DNA of 64,000 nucleotides from Bradyrhizobiaceae bacterium PARB1 (GCA_002256345.1 NKIY01000006.1:1-64000), one strand, 5' to 3'; numbered from the stretch's first letter, positions 8,156 to 16,840 are shown. Numbers and translations are program-made. The notes: a model not told the origin generated them from the letters alone.

Positions 8156-9052
8156 ATGAGACGTCTTGCCTCGTTCTTCGGTGAGAAGGAGCGCTTCATG
8201 CTGGCGCTCATCGCGCCGGCCGCCATCACCATGGCACTATTTCAGGTCGTGCCGATCTTTCTCGGCGCAAATGCATCGTTCCGGGACTGGACGCTCTACG
8301 ATCCCAAGAAGACGTGGGTCGGGCTGAAGCACTATATCGAGGTCATCACCGACCCGGCTTTCTTCGGACTGGCAATCCCGAATACCCTGATTTTCCTGGC
8401 GGTCAGCGTCACGCTTTCACTGATACTCGGGCTCGGCCTTGCGCTGCTGTTGAATCGCAATTTTGTCGGCCAGTCGGTGGTGCGCACCATCATCCTGTTG
8501 CCGCTGATGGTCGCTCCGGTCATCGCTTCGATCATGATGCGCTGGATGTTTAACGACCAGTTCGGCATCGTGAACGTGGTGCTTGAAAGCGTCGGCTTGC
8601 CGCCCGTCGCCTGGCTCGCCTATCGCTGGACGACGATGATGGTCATCATTCTCGCCGATGTCTGGCTCTGGACTCCGTGGTTCGCTGTTCTGCTGCTTGC
8701 AGGATTGCAGAGTTTGCCGAAAGAGCCGTTCGAAGCCGCCGCCATCGATGCCGCCGGCCCATGGCGTATGTTCCGCTCGCTCACGCTGCCGATGTTGCGT
8801 CCAGTTATCGTGGTCTGCGTTGTCATTCGGTCGATCGATGCATTCCGAGTGTTCGATCAGGTCTGGGTCATATCCGGCGGCGGTCCTGCCCGTTCGACCG
8901 AAATGTTCAGCATCTACGCCTATATCGAGGCATTTCAGCGCATGAATTTCGGCAAAGGCTCCGCGGCTGCCCTGACCGGCGGCGTCGTGATCGTCATCTT
9001 CGGCCTGGTTCTCTACCGGCTGCTCAATCGTGCCGTTGAGGTGTCCAAATGA
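8156..9052 (+). CDS. Sugar ABC transporter permease (MalF/UgpA type)
   Basis: A 298-residue inner-membrane permease with six predicted helices. The coupling-loop signature for the ATPase reads EAAAIDAAGPWRMFRSLTLPMLRP (about residues 196-219), the standard EAA motif of carbohydrate permeases. The N-terminus begins with a short basic segment and a first helix containing APAAITMALFQVVPIF. Length is normal for the UgpA/MalF subfamily lacking the extra periplasmic loop. The stop overlaps the start of the next permease gene by 4 nt (ATGA), so the two subunits are translationally coupled. It works with the receptor at 6781, the second permease and the ATPase at 9954. Confidence 0.92.
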   Translation: MRRLASFFGEKERFMLALIAPAAITMALFQVVPIFLGANASFRDWTLYDPKKTWVGLKHYIEVITDPAFFGLAIPNTLIFLAVSVTLSLILGLGLALLLNRNFVGQSVVRTIILLPLMVAPVIASIMMRWMFNDQFGIVNVVLESVGLPPVAWLAYRWTTMMVIILADVWLWTPWFAVLLLAGLQSLPKEPFEAAAIDAAGPWRMFRSLTLPMLRPVIVVCVVIRSIDAFRVFDQVWVISGGGPARSTEMFSIYAYIEAFQRMNFGKGSAAALTGGVVIVIFGLVLYRLLNRAVEVSK

Positions 9053-9918
9053 CCGTTGCCACCATTGAAGCGCAGCCTCCTACTATCGCCAAAAGCGAGC
9101 GCGGTTTTTTCAGTCTGATGGCGCCGGGTGCCCGTAAGGCATTCTTCTATCTGTTGGTTATCGCAGTCGGCTTTCTTGTCGCATTCCCGGTGCTGTGGCT
9201 GACACTCACGTCACTGCGCCCGGCATCCGGGATGTTCTATGTCCATCGCGGCACTGAATTCACGCTCGAGAATTTTGTTGAAGTGTTCGCCAACAAAACG
9301 GTGATCAAGGCCTATGTGAACAGTGCCATCATCGCCACTCTTGCGACGGTTCTATCGCTCGGCATCACCGTAACGAGCGGCTACATGCTGTCGCGGTTCC
9401 GTGGTCCGATCGCCAGTGGCTGGTTCTCGATCATCTATGTCTTCCGCTGCGTGCCTTACATCTCGTGGGTTCTGCCGCTCTACATCGTCACGCAAAATCT
9501 CGGTGTCTACGACACCTATCTCGGACTGTTGCTGCCGCACATTGCCGTCCACATCTGCTTCTTCTCCTGGCTGATGAAGGGCTTCTTCGACGGAATTGAT
9601 CCGTCGATGGAATATGCGGCGCTGATCGATGGGTGCTCGCGCTGGGGGGCCTTCGTCCGCGTGGCGTTGCCCTCCGCCATACCGGGACTAGCGGCGCTCT
9701 CCGTACTCTGCTGGCTGTGGACCTGGAACGAGTTTTTGTTCGCCCTGCTGCTGACCAGCCACAACACTCCGGTGCTTACGGTGGTTATGGCGCAGTTCGT
9801 CCACGAACTCGGCATCGAGTGGAATCTCATGAGCGCCACGGCTGTCATGGCGCTTGGCCCGGCTCTACTCATCACCTTCTTCGGCCAAAAGTACATCATC
9901 ACCGGTCTGAAGATCTGA
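9049..9918 (+). CDS. Sugar ABC transporter permease (MalG/UgpE type)
   Basis: A 289-residue inner-membrane permease, second subunit of the importer. After a short cytoplasmic N-terminus the first helix is FFYLLVIAVGFLVAFPVLWLTL. The EAA loop reads EYAALIDGCSRWGAFVRVALPSAIPG, with G-C-S in place of the commoner G-A-S. The C-terminal sequence ends FFGQKYIITGLKI, which is close to the usual MalG-type ending (Q-K-Y-I-V-x-G-L). It overlaps the previous gene by 4 nt and precedes the ATPase gene by 35 nt. No separate promoter is visible. Confidence 0.92.
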   Translation: MTVATIEAQPPTIAKSERGFFSLMAPGARKAFFYLLVIAVGFLVAFPVLWLTLTSLRPASGMFYVHRGTEFTLENFVEVFANKTVIKAYVNSAIIATLATVLSLGITVTSGYMLSRFRGPIASGWFSIIYVFRCVPYISWVLPLYIVTQNLGVYDTYLGLLLPHIAVHICFFSWLMKGFFDGIDPSMEYAALIDGCSRWGAFVRVALPSAIPGLAALSVLCWLWTWNEFLFALLLTSHNTPVLTVVMAQFVHELGIEWNLMSATAVMALGPALLITFFGQKYIITGLKI

Positions 9919-9953
9919 TCAAGCGCACCCTGTGCGAACCTGGAGTTTTACCC

Positions 9954-11042
9954 ATGGCGGAAGTCGTTCTGAACCAGCTCTTGAAGAGCTATGGTGGCGT
10001 TACCGCGGTGCGCAGCATCGACCTTAAAATCCCCGACGGTGCCTTTGCCGTACTTGTCGGCCCGTCCGGCTGCGGCAAGTCGACGACGCTGCGCATGATC
10101 GCCGGACTGGAGGATATCAGCGGCGGGACGATCAGCATCGGGGGGCGGGTCGTGAATGATCTGGCACCCAAGGATCGTGACATCGCGATGGTGTTCCAGA
10201 ACTATGCGCTCTACCAGCATATGACGGTCTACGACAATCTGGCTTTCGGACTTCGCAATCGCAAAGAAAGCGAAGCCAAGATCGTAGAGAAGATCGCCCA
10301 TGCGGCGTCGATCCTGAGCATCGAGCCATTGCTTCAGCGCCGGCCGAAGCAGCTTTCCGGCGGGCAGCAACAGCGCGTCGCGCTGGGACGCTGCATCGTC
10401 CGTCATCCCCAGGTCTTCCTGTTCGACGAGCCGCTGTCGAACCTCGATGCCAAGTTGCGTGCCCAGATGCGCATCGAGCTAAAGCGCTTGCGCGAGCGTG
10501 TGCCCGCGACCTCGGTCTATGTCACCCACGACCAGGTGGAAGCCATGACGCTCGGAGATCTCGTCGTGATCATGAAGGACGGCCTCGTCCAGCAGGTCGG
10601 CACCCCGCTCGACGTCTATAACCGCCCGGAGAACCTGTTCGTCGCCGGCTTCATTGGCGCGCCCGCCATGAATGTGCTCAAGGGCACGCTGGATGCGGCT
10701 GGGGAGCGGGTGAACGTTGAGGGCTTTTCGATGGCTGTCGGCGAGAAGAACAAGGCAGCGCTACGCGGCTACGCTGGTAAGCAGGTCATGATGGGCATCC
10801 GCCCGGAGCACATGTCCCTCGGCAGCCATGGCAATGAGATCGACGGTTCGGTCGATGTCATCGAGCAGCTCGGATCGGAAATGCACCTCGAAATTCGCGT
10901 CGGCAATGCGCAACTGACGGTGGCCCGCGTGGCGCCGAATGCGCCGATCCGCCTGCACGAACAAGTCAGGGTGTCAGTACCGGCCGAGCAGATGCACTTC
11001 TTCGATGTCGACACTCAGAAGGCGATCCGGCTCGTTCATTGA
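9954..11042 (+). CDS. Sugar ABC transporter ATP-binding protein (UgpC/MsmK type)
   Basis: A 362-residue ATPase that energises the importer. It carries Walker A GPSGCGKST near residue 38, the Q-loop in VFQNYALY, the signature LSGGQQQRVALGR, Walker B VFLFDEPLSNLD, and the H-loop in VTHDQVEAM. A C-terminal MOBE/TOBE-like regulatory domain follows from about residue 240 (FIGAPAMNVLKG, GIRPEHM). The open frame extends 107 codons upstream across the permease gene, but only the ATG at 9954 gives the canonical start MAEVVLNQLLKSYGG. The ribosome site is TGGAG, 9 nt upstream. It is 47 nt ahead of the dehydrogenase gene. Confidence 0.93.
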   Translation: MAEVVLNQLLKSYGGVTAVRSIDLKIPDGAFAVLVGPSGCGKSTTLRMIAGLEDISGGTISIGGRVVNDLAPKDRDIAMVFQNYALYQHMTVYDNLAFGLRNRKESEAKIVEKIAHAASILSIEPLLQRRPKQLSGGQQQRVALGRCIVRHPQVFLFDEPLSNLDAKLRAQMRIELKRLRERVPATSVYVTHDQVEAMTLGDLVVIMKDGLVQQVGTPLDVYNRPENLFVAGFIGAPAMNVLKGTLDAAGERVNVEGFSMAVGEKNKAALRGYAGKQVMMGIRPEHMSLGSHGNEIDGSVDVIEQLGSEMHLEIRVGNAQLTVARVAPNAPIRLHEQVRVSVPAEQMHFFDVDTQKAIRLVH

Positions 11043-11089
11043 CGCGCTGGACGTTTATCAAGCAATTGCGACGAAGGAGACCGGGGAAA

Positions 11090-11899
11090 ATGCGCGTATT
11101 GATGACAGGGGCCGCAGGCGGCATTGGCAAGGAAGCGCGTCGCCAGCTGGCCGGGCGTTATCCGCTGCTGCGGCTGCTCGATATGGTCGAAATCGAGCCC
11201 GCAGGCCCGGGCGAGGAATGCCTCGTGGTCAATATCTGCGATCTCGAGGCGTTGACGGCCGCCATGGAGGGCATCGACTGCGTCGTGCATCTCGCCGGCA
11301 TGTCGGTTGAACCGGAAAGCAACGCCTGGGAACAGGTTCTGTCGGCCAATATTGCCGGCACCTACAATATCTACGAGGCCGCGCGGCGGGCAGGGGTGCG
11401 GCGGGTCGTCTTCGCCTCCAGCCATCACGCTGTCGGCTATTATCGCCGGAGCCAGACCCTGACCGGAACCATCGCGCCGCGCCCCGATAGCTACTACGGC
11501 GTCAGCAAGGTGACTGGCGAAGCGCTCGGCCGGCTTTATGCAGACAAGTTCGGCCTGAGTACCGTGAGCCTGCGTATCGGCGCCTATCGCGCGAAGCCGA
11601 CGGATGTCCGCCATCTCTCGGTGTGGATCAGCCCGCGGGACATGGTGGAACTGCTGCGCTGCTCGATCGAAGCGCCGCTGCTGCATTATGTGATCGCCTA
11701 TGGCATGTCGGCGAACACGCGCGCGATCTGGGACAATCGCGAGGCTGCCGTGCTCGGTTATCGACCTGTTGACAATGCCGAGGATTACGCCGCAGAGGTC
11801 ATGAGTACCGGCGCGCCGGAACTTGAAGAAGCCAAACCGTTCCATGGCGGATGGTATTGTGCTTGGGATCTAGGCAGCCACGGTCTGTTCATCGATTGA
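11090..11899 (+). CDS. udh: NAD-dependent epimerase/dehydratase family, probable uronate dehydrogenase
   Basis: A 269-residue extended short-chain dehydrogenase. Uronate dehydrogenases oxidise D-galacturonate or D-glucuronate with NAD+ to the aldarolactone. The Rossmann motif GAAGGIG is at residues 8-14. Ser111 in FASSHH, with Tyr136 and Lys140 in YYGVSK, form the catalytic triad, and the SSHHAVGYY stretch plus RIGAYRAKPTDVRHLSVWIS closely follow the bacterial uronate dehydrogenase pattern. The ATG at 11090 is preceded by GAAGGAG; the frame's earlier start is in the intergenic gap. Position between the ABC importer and an SMP-30-type lactonase supports a uronate or related aldose oxidation route. 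Related dehydrogenases of unknown specificity are the alternative. Confidence 0.8.
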   Translation: MRVLMTGAAGGIGKEARRQLAGRYPLLRLLDMVEIEPAGPGEECLVVNICDLEALTAAMEGIDCVVHLAGMSVEPESNAWEQVLSANIAGTYNIYEAARRAGVRRVVFASSHHAVGYYRRSQTLTGTIAPRPDSYYGVSKVTGEALGRLYADKFGLSTVSLRIGAYRAKPTDVRHLSVWISPRDMVELLRCSIEAPLLHYVIAYGMSANTRAIWDNREAAVLGYRPVDNAEDYAAEVMSTGAPELEEAKPFHGGWYCAWDLGSHGLFID

Positions 11900-11954
11900 C
11901 ACAGCTTCCGCGCTTCGGAGAAGGTCGGTGCGGCTCTTGCGGGGAGAATAACGA

Positions 11955-12983
11955 TTGCGGCCGAAGCGGACACCTACGGGGCGAGTACGGGTCGAAGACA
12001 TTGCGCGGGCCGTCGGTGTCTCGGGCGCGACGGTTTCGCGTGCGCTGAATGGGACAGGGCCGGTTGCGCCTGACGTGAAGAGTACTATCGAAGCGGCAGC
12101 CATGCGGCTTGGATACATCGCCCAAGGCACGGGGCGGTCGGCGCTTGCCCGACAACTTCCGGTGATTGGCGCCATCATTCCGCATCTCGAGAATCCGAAT
12201 TTCGCGGCAGGCGCAGAGGCAATGCAGAACTCCCTGCGTGCCGCCGGCTACGGTTTTGCGCTGGCGAGTAGCGGCTACGACCGTAAGAGCGAACTTGAGA
12301 AGGTGATGGCTTTGGTCGCGCATGGCGCGCTTGGCATGATGCTGGTTGGCGCCGAGCACGATCCCGAGACGCTGCGGTTCCTCAATCAGCGAAATGTTCC
12401 GTTCGTTGTGACCTGGGTGCTTTCGAAGGAAGTGCCGAGTGTCGGTTTCGACAACGTGGAGGCCGCGGGACGCATCGCCACGCACCTCCTCGATCTCGGC
12501 CATAAGCGAATCGGTGCCATCGCGGGGATCACGCGAGACAATGATCGTGCGAGCGGTCGTCTCGCCGGCATACGTCGCACGCTTGCAGAGCGGGGGCTCA
12601 CACTGGATCAGGAAGCGCTGATCGAGCGCCCCTACCGCATTGTTGAAGGGCAACTTGCACTACGTGCGCTTCTCGGTATGCCTAATCCGCCGACGGCGGT
12701 CTATTGTGGCAACGACATGCTCGCGTTCGGAGCTCTCATTGAGTGCGCCCGACAGGGCATCCGGGTGCCGCAAGACATGTCCATTGCGGGGTTCGACGAT
12801 CTCGATTTTGCATCTCAGATCCGCCCTGCGCTCACCACACTGCACGTTCCTGCCCGCGAGATTGGTGAGCGCACCGCCCAGTATCTGATAGCCCGGCTCG
12901 CTGGCGAGCCAGTGCCGCCAACCATCGAAGTTCCCGTCGGCCTGATGGTGCGCGACACAACCGCCCCGCCGCGTAAAACCTGA
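11955..12983 (+). CDS. LacI-family transcriptional regulator
   Basis: A 342-residue repressor-type regulator. The N-terminal helix-turn-helix reads RVEDIARAVGVSGATVSRALNGTGPVAPDVKSTI with the hinge helix following at about residue 60. The ligand domain has the periplasmic-binding-like order: VIGAIIPHLENPNFAAGAEA, VGFDNVEAAGRIATHLLDLGHKRIGAI, PTAVYCGNDMLAFGALI, and the closing IAGFDDLDFASQIRPALTTLHVP. The start is a TTG at 11955 preceded by GGGGAG 8 nt upstream; no ATG lies between it and the helix-turn-helix. It sits inside the operon, 55 nt after the dehydrogenase gene and 23 nt before the lactonase gene. It is the natural candidate to bind the palindromes at 6422 and 6629, which has not been shown. 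Confidence 0.9.
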   Translation: MRPKRTPTGRVRVEDIARAVGVSGATVSRALNGTGPVAPDVKSTIEAAAMRLGYIAQGTGRSALARQLPVIGAIIPHLENPNFAAGAEAMQNSLRAAGYGFALASSGYDRKSELEKVMALVAHGALGMMLVGAEHDPETLRFLNQRNVPFVVTWVLSKEVPSVGFDNVEAAGRIATHLLDLGHKRIGAIAGITRDNDRASGRLAGIRRTLAERGLTLDQEALIERPYRIVEGQLALRALLGMPNPPTAVYCGNDMLAFGALIECARQGIRVPQDMSIAGFDDLDFASQIRPALTTLHVPAREIGERTAQYLIARLAGEPVPPTIEVPVGLMVRDTTAPPRKT

Positions 12984-13006
12984 TCTACTCTTCTGGCCAA
13001 ACCTAC

Positions 13007-13924
13007 ATGTACGCACCCCCTCCCGTCATTGACACCGAAGTCTTCGCTCGCGTTCCCGAGCATTTCCGCGTTCGCGGGCGCAGTTCGAAATGGGCAGAAG
13101 TGCAGCGCGGCGGCAAACCGACGCCGGTGTTTCTTGAAGGGCCTTCATTCGATCGCCACGGGAATCTCTATGTCGTGGATGTCGCCTGGGGACGCATCTT
13201 CCGAATCTCGCCTGGTGGCGGGTTCACCCTGGTCATCGAGTATGAAGGGGAGCCCAACGGTCTGAAGATCCATCGCGACGGCCGGATCTTCGTGGCCGAC
13301 TTTCGGCACGGCATCATGCTGCTGGACCCTGACCGCGGCACGGTGGAGCCCGTCGTGCAGGCCTCGGAGTTCGGTCCGTTCAAGGGGGTGAACGATCTGG
13401 TCTTCGCCTCGAACGGCGATCTCTACTTCACCGATCAGGGGCTGACTGGCTTGCAGGACCCCAGTGGCCGACTTTACAGGCTCCGCGCCGATAGCGGGCG
13501 ATTGGACATGCTACTGCAGGGCATTCCCAGCCCTAACGGGTTGGTGCTCGGTCTCGATGAGGATGTCGTTTTCGTCAACGTTACGCGTGACAATGCAGTC
13601 TGGCGCGTTCCGCTCAATGCGTCGGGCGCAGCGTTCAAAGTCGGCGCTTATATCCGCCTGTCGGGCGGCATCGGCCCTGATGGTCTCGCGATTGATGAGG
13701 CCGGTGGCCTGGCTATCGCGCATCTCGGCCTCGGCAGCGTGTGGATCGTCAATGCGATCGGTGAGCCGGTGGCGCGAGTAAACTCTTGCGCCGGGCTCGG
13801 CACCACCAATCTCGCTTACGGCGGCGCAGATCGCCGCACGCTCTACATTACCGAGTCGGAGACAGGCCAGATCTTGACCGCCGCTGTCCCTACGCCCGGG
13901 CGCCTGATGTTCTCGCACAGTTAG
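13007..13924 (+). CDS. SMP-30/gluconolactonase family lactonase
   Basis: A 305-residue six-bladed beta-propeller hydrolase that opens sugar lactones. The metal ligands of the family are visible: Glu in VFLEGPSFD (about residue 44), Asn in FKGVNDLVF, Asn in IPSPNGLVL, and Asp in GIGPDGLAID. By position it would hydrolyse the lactone formed by the dehydrogenase at 11090, giving an aldaric or aldonic acid. The ATG at 13007 lies 23 nt after the regulator gene without a strong ribosome site. No signal peptide is present, so it is cytoplasmic. It is the last gene of the plus-strand operon. Confidence 0.87.
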   Translation: MYAPPPVIDTEVFARVPEHFRVRGRSSKWAEVQRGGKPTPVFLEGPSFDRHGNLYVVDVAWGRIFRISPGGGFTLVIEYEGEPNGLKIHRDGRIFVADFRHGIMLLDPDRGTVEPVVQASEFGPFKGVNDLVFASNGDLYFTDQGLTGLQDPSGRLYRLRADSGRLDMLLQGIPSPNGLVLGLDEDVVFVNVTRDNAVWRVPLNASGAAFKVGAYIRLSGGIGPDGLAIDEAGGLAIAHLGLGSVWIVNAIGEPVARVNSCAGLGTTNLAYGGADRRTLYITESETGQILTAAVPTPGRLMFSHS

Positions 13925-14237
13925 TGTTGCGTACGCCGCTTTGTCTGACCGTTGTTCACGTCAAACCTTTGAGATGGACCTGTCCGGCAATCGCCTTCGT
14001 CCGTCGACAGCGCTCGCCGTGAGCTGAGCTTCGCACGACCGGGAAGCTCAAGGAACGTCCGCGGTTGGGGCAAAGCGGATGTTGAAATCTGAATTCGGAG
14101 CAGTTGAGCGAAGCGGGAGCTGTCGGCGGTCGATCCGCGACATCCATCGGCCGACCGCTCTTGATCGCTGTCATCGCAGCGTCATGAAGACATAGCAACG
14201 GTCGTTTCCTAACTTCTTGGTTGGCAGGCACCGCTTC
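13925..14237. other. Intergenic region after the lactonase gene
   Basis: About 310 bp with no convincing gene on either strand. A minus-strand frame at 13956-14231 exists but has an unlikely composition. No hairpin with a T-tract was seen after the lactonase stop. Confidence 0.5.
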
Positions 14238-14964
14238 GTGCCGCTTTGTGTGTCGAGAGAGCGCGTGCGTTTCTGGCGAAAAGGTCTCTTGAGAGGTGCG
14301 TTGCTTTCGCTAGCGGCTATTGAGCTGGGCTCCGCTTGGTGCGCGGAAATTGCTCCCGTTTGGTTTGATATCCCGGCGCAGAATCTCGAGGTCGCGCTGG
14401 ATGAATTCAGCCGTCAGTCCGGCATCGTTGGCCTCTATGATGGCCGAATGGTCGCTCATCAATCCTCATCCGCAGTCCATGGCACGTTGAAGCCCGAGGA
14501 TGCGCTGGCCGCACTGCTCAGGGATACCCAGCTGGCTGCTGAATTCACATCCCGCGCGTCTTTCGTCGTCGTATATCGGGACAAAGCGACGACCTTGGCC
14601 GGAAATTCGGTGGAAATCGGGCAGGTTGCTCTGGCCACGATCCCGCGCAACGCCGCTTTTCTGGCTTATTGCAGCAGACAATCGAAGCCGCGCTCTGCTC
14701 GGACGCGCTGATGAGTGCTGGGGGATTATCGGGCTGCGCTGAGTTTTCGTGTCGATTAGAGCGTTGCTATCCGCCGTATGCGGCTTTTGAGTTCGACCGG
14801 CGACGCGCGGCGAGATTGCGGCCATCATGGGCCTCACCGGTCAGGCCTTGGTGAATGAGGCGCCGCCGGCGCATATGAGCCAGCCATTTGCCATGGTCGT
14901 GCTAGTGCGGCAGTCCGGTGTTGCGCTGGATTGCCTTCACGGCACTCAGGAAAATCTTCGATGA
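14238..14964 (+). pseudogene. STN-domain protein with TonB-C-like tail, frameshifted
   Basis: The first part encodes a signal peptide and an STN (secretin/TonB short N-terminus) domain: VWFDIPAQNLEVALDEFSRQSG, then VHGTLKPEDALAALLRDTQL and FVVVY. STN domains are periplasmic signalling modules of cell-surface signalling systems. Coding similarity then jumps between frames. LLQQTIEAALCSDALMSAG is in one, DYRAALSFRVD ends at an in-frame TAG with VAIRRMRLLSSTGDARRD behind it, and the ending GQALVNEAPPAHMSQPFAMVVLV is in the third. Reassembled, this is an STN protein followed by a small TonB C-terminal-like domain. The final frame stops with a TGA that overlaps the ATG of the sigma-factor remnant. 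The start is uncertain; a GTG at 14238 is given. Confidence 0.7.
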
Positions 14965-15220
14965 TCGAGCGCACAAAATTGGTGCGGCGGTGCCCGATGC
15001 GGCGGAAGATCTTTTTGCACTGCGCTCGCTGCTGGTCGATCGCTACGGCGATCATAAATCTCGTTTGGCGCGGCGGCTCGGCCCAACCGACTGGGCTGAG
15101 GAGGCGTTGCAAGATACTTATCTCAAGCTGGACAGTTCGGTAACGACGGGTTGATCCGTAATCCGATGGCCTATCTGCTTCGCGCAGCGTTCAATACCGC
15201 GCTCAATCGCCGCCCTAGCG
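14961..15220 (+). pseudogene. FecI-like ECF sigma factor remnant, frameshifted
   Basis: An ATG at 14961, overlapping the previous stop as ATGA, opens MIERTKLVRR. Coding then continues in another frame as DLFALRSLLVDRYGDHKSRL and ARRLGPTDWAEEALQDTYLKLD, which is sigma-70 region 2 of the iron-responsive (FecI-like) ECF group. A second shift near 15140 is needed to reach LIRNPMAYLLRAAFNTALNRR, the expected continuation. After about 15220 the resemblance ends; region 4, which binds the -35 element, is missing and its place is taken by the convergent gene at 15239. No FecR anti-sigma gene is present. The gene cannot make a working sigma factor. Confidence 0.7.
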
Positions 15221-15238
15221 ACCCGTATAACGGGAACC

Positions 15239-15667
15239 TCAACCAAAAATCGCTGCGTTCGGATATTCATAATGGAGGTCTGGAATGAACTGCGTTCGAT
15301 CCGCCGGGAGCCGGAATGTTTCGAGGATGAGGCGCTGCTGCGCTGGTGATGAAGCGGATTGTTTGGAGCCGTAGCAGAGAAATTGTTGCTGGGCGACATC
15401 GTAGATCACGCGCCCGCGTGGCGCATCAATGTATTCGGCATCGCGAAGCTCGGGCACCAGTTTCTGGAGCGTGGCGAAGAATTGGAAGTGATCGTTCCGC
15501 CCGGCGCGGAAGCCGACTTCTTCGGGCGTCTCGGTGTAGGGGATCGAGTCTGCGATCAACTCGCCGTCAATGATCCACCATATGCCGACCTCGGGTGTAT
15601 GGGCAGCGCGCGCCTCTCGAACGGCCTGATTGCGACGGGAGGCCGCTGCGATGGGATCGTAGGACAT
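15239..15667 (-). CDS. Hypothetical protein, 142 aa
   Basis: A soluble 142-residue protein I do not recognise. It begins MSYDPIAAASRRNQAVREAR, which looks like an amphipathic basic helix, followed by a mixed alpha/beta part (VGIWWIIDGELIADSIPYTE, GFRAGRNDHFQFFATLQKLVPELRDAEY, PRGRVIYDVAQQQFLCYG). Residue composition and pattern look like a real globular protein. There is no signal peptide and no cysteine pair. It ends next to the sigma-factor remnant, converging with it. The ribosome site ahead of the ATG at 15667 is weak. It is followed on the same strand by nothing within reach, and preceded upstream by three exported or membrane proteins. Confidence 0.65.
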   Translation of the reverse strand: MSYDPIAAASRRNQAVREARAAHTPEVGIWWIIDGELIADSIPYTETPEEVGFRAGRNDHFQFFATLQKLVPELRDAEYIDAPRGRVIYDVAQQQFLCYGSKQSASSPAQQRLILETFRLPADRTQFIPDLHYEYPNAAIFG

Positions 15668-15733
15668 GGGGGCTTCGTCCTGTTGTTGGATGCGGGTAAC
15701 GGTGGTGATCAGTCGACTGGTGGCCAGCCGGTT

Positions 15734-16297
15734 TTACTCTGCGGAGCCCTCGCTATCTTCCAGAGCGCGGCAGGTGGCCCGGATTTCGCCGAGGATTCGC
15801 TGACCGTTTAATAAAGTCTCTGTATAGACGAAGGGGCCTCGGTCGCTGGTTCGCGATAGATCCGCGCGTAGGCTCCAGTTCGCTGCAGTAGGAGGAACAT
15901 TCCGCGGGCCAATGCCGGTCCAGGACATCTGGTCGGGTGTGATGTTGCCCCGGAACCTGATCGTATCGAACAGGTCTGTGGGCTTGGACTGGCTGGCGTC
16001 ACCGTGATTGTGGACGATGATTGCAGGGACGTTCAGCCCGCCGCGATTGGTGAAGGATGCGCAGACCGTGATGGACTTGAGGTTCTTGAACGTATTGGCA
16101 AACCAGACGCTCGCTTCATTGCTGACATCGGCAGCGGTATTGTTCTTGACTGGGCAGACAAGATTCCAGTTTGCGAAGCCAGCCCAGTTGCAGGTCTCTT
16201 TGTAGACGATGATGTCATCTGCCTGACTGGCAGAGGGATGAAGGATGGCGCCTGCGACAGCGGCGTGGGTAATGAAGCGGAGGAAACGCGGATTCAT
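15734..16297 (-). CDS. Exported hypothetical protein, 187 aa
   Basis: A predicted secreted or periplasmic protein. The start at 16297 gives a clear signal peptide (MNPRFLRFITHAAVAGAILHPSASQA, cleavage near residue 26), while the upstream extension of the frame is low-complexity out-of-frame coding and is discarded. The mature part contains a CNWAGFANWNLVCPVKNN segment and ITVCASFTNRGGLNVPAIIVHNHGD, then a final cysteine in IRATCRALED; four cysteines could form two disulfides. No known domain was recognised. It neighbours a second exported protein with an SH3-like domain in the same direction (25 nt apart), so the two may be co-expressed. Confidence 0.65.
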   Translation of the reverse strand: MNPRFLRFITHAAVAGAILHPSASQADDIIVYKETCNWAGFANWNLVCPVKNNTAADVSNEASVWFANTFKNLKSITVCASFTNRGGLNVPAIIVHNHGDASQSKPTDLFDTIRFRGNITPDQMSWTGIGPRNVPPTAANWSLRADLSRTSDRGPFVYTETLLNGQRILGEIRATCRALEDSEGSAE

Positions 16298-16322
16298 CGA
16301 ACGGCTCCGAGTCGGATGGGCA

Positions 16323-16742
16323 CTAGCCCGCGGTGGCTTTGACGTATCGGGAATGGACCCAGCCCGCTCGGCATGGGCCGGTATAGGCCTGATCGGTCGA
16401 CCACGGTTTGGAAACGCCGCACGAAGCGCTGAGCACGCGCTCTGGCATATAGACGATGGTCTGCCATGGGCCCTTGTTGCCGCAGATGTAGATTTGGTCG
16501 CCGTTGTAAAGACGATCGATCTCGGTATAGGGCGATCCCCCCGGTCCACTGCGCACCGAAAGGAAGCCGTCGCCCTTTGGGTCAAGGCCGATGATTTCTC
16601 CGTTCCCGCAAGCATCTATGTCGGGATCGGATTTGATCATCACGGGAACGTCGATCTTGGCCGAGCGGCTCACGGCAGCGGGCGGGAGCAGAAGAGTGAT
16701 GGCCATTGACACGGCCATTGCGATGAACTTGTTCTTCGACAT
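16323..16742 (-). CDS. Exported SH3-like domain protein
   Basis: A 139-residue exported protein. The N-terminus MSKNKFIAMAVSMAITLLLPPAAVSRS is a signal peptide. The mature part looks like a bacterial SH3 (SH3b) domain: DPKGDGFLSVRSGPGGSPYTEIDRL, a central DQIYICGNKGPWQTIVYM strand pair, and the closing GWVHSRYVKATAG that typifies SH3b C-termini. Four cysteines in the mature part (in DACGNG, YICGNK, SASCGV and GPCRAGW) suggest disulfides. Such domains bind peptidoglycan or peptides in the cell envelope; ligand unknown. It lies between the exported protein at 15734 and the GYF-domain membrane protein at 16841. Confidence 0.72.
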   Translation of the reverse strand: MSKNKFIAMAVSMAITLLLPPAAVSRSAKIDVPVMIKSDPDIDACGNGEIIGLDPKGDGFLSVRSGPGGSPYTEIDRLYNGDQIYICGNKGPWQTIVYMPERVLSASCGVSKPWSTDQAYTGPCRAGWVHSRYVKATAG

Positions 16743-16840
16743 TAAAAAAACTCGCGTTTTGTAATGGAGGGAATGAAGTGCTCAGAGGCGAAGGCACGAG
16801 AACATCGCGCCGCGTTTGCTCAGCGGGGAAGCTGGCTGGT

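Noticed and set aside
15216-15348. Possible further sigma-factor sequence (ELRSIRREPECFEDEALLRW)
   Set aside because: It is antisense to the credible gene at 15239-15667 and does not match region 4.
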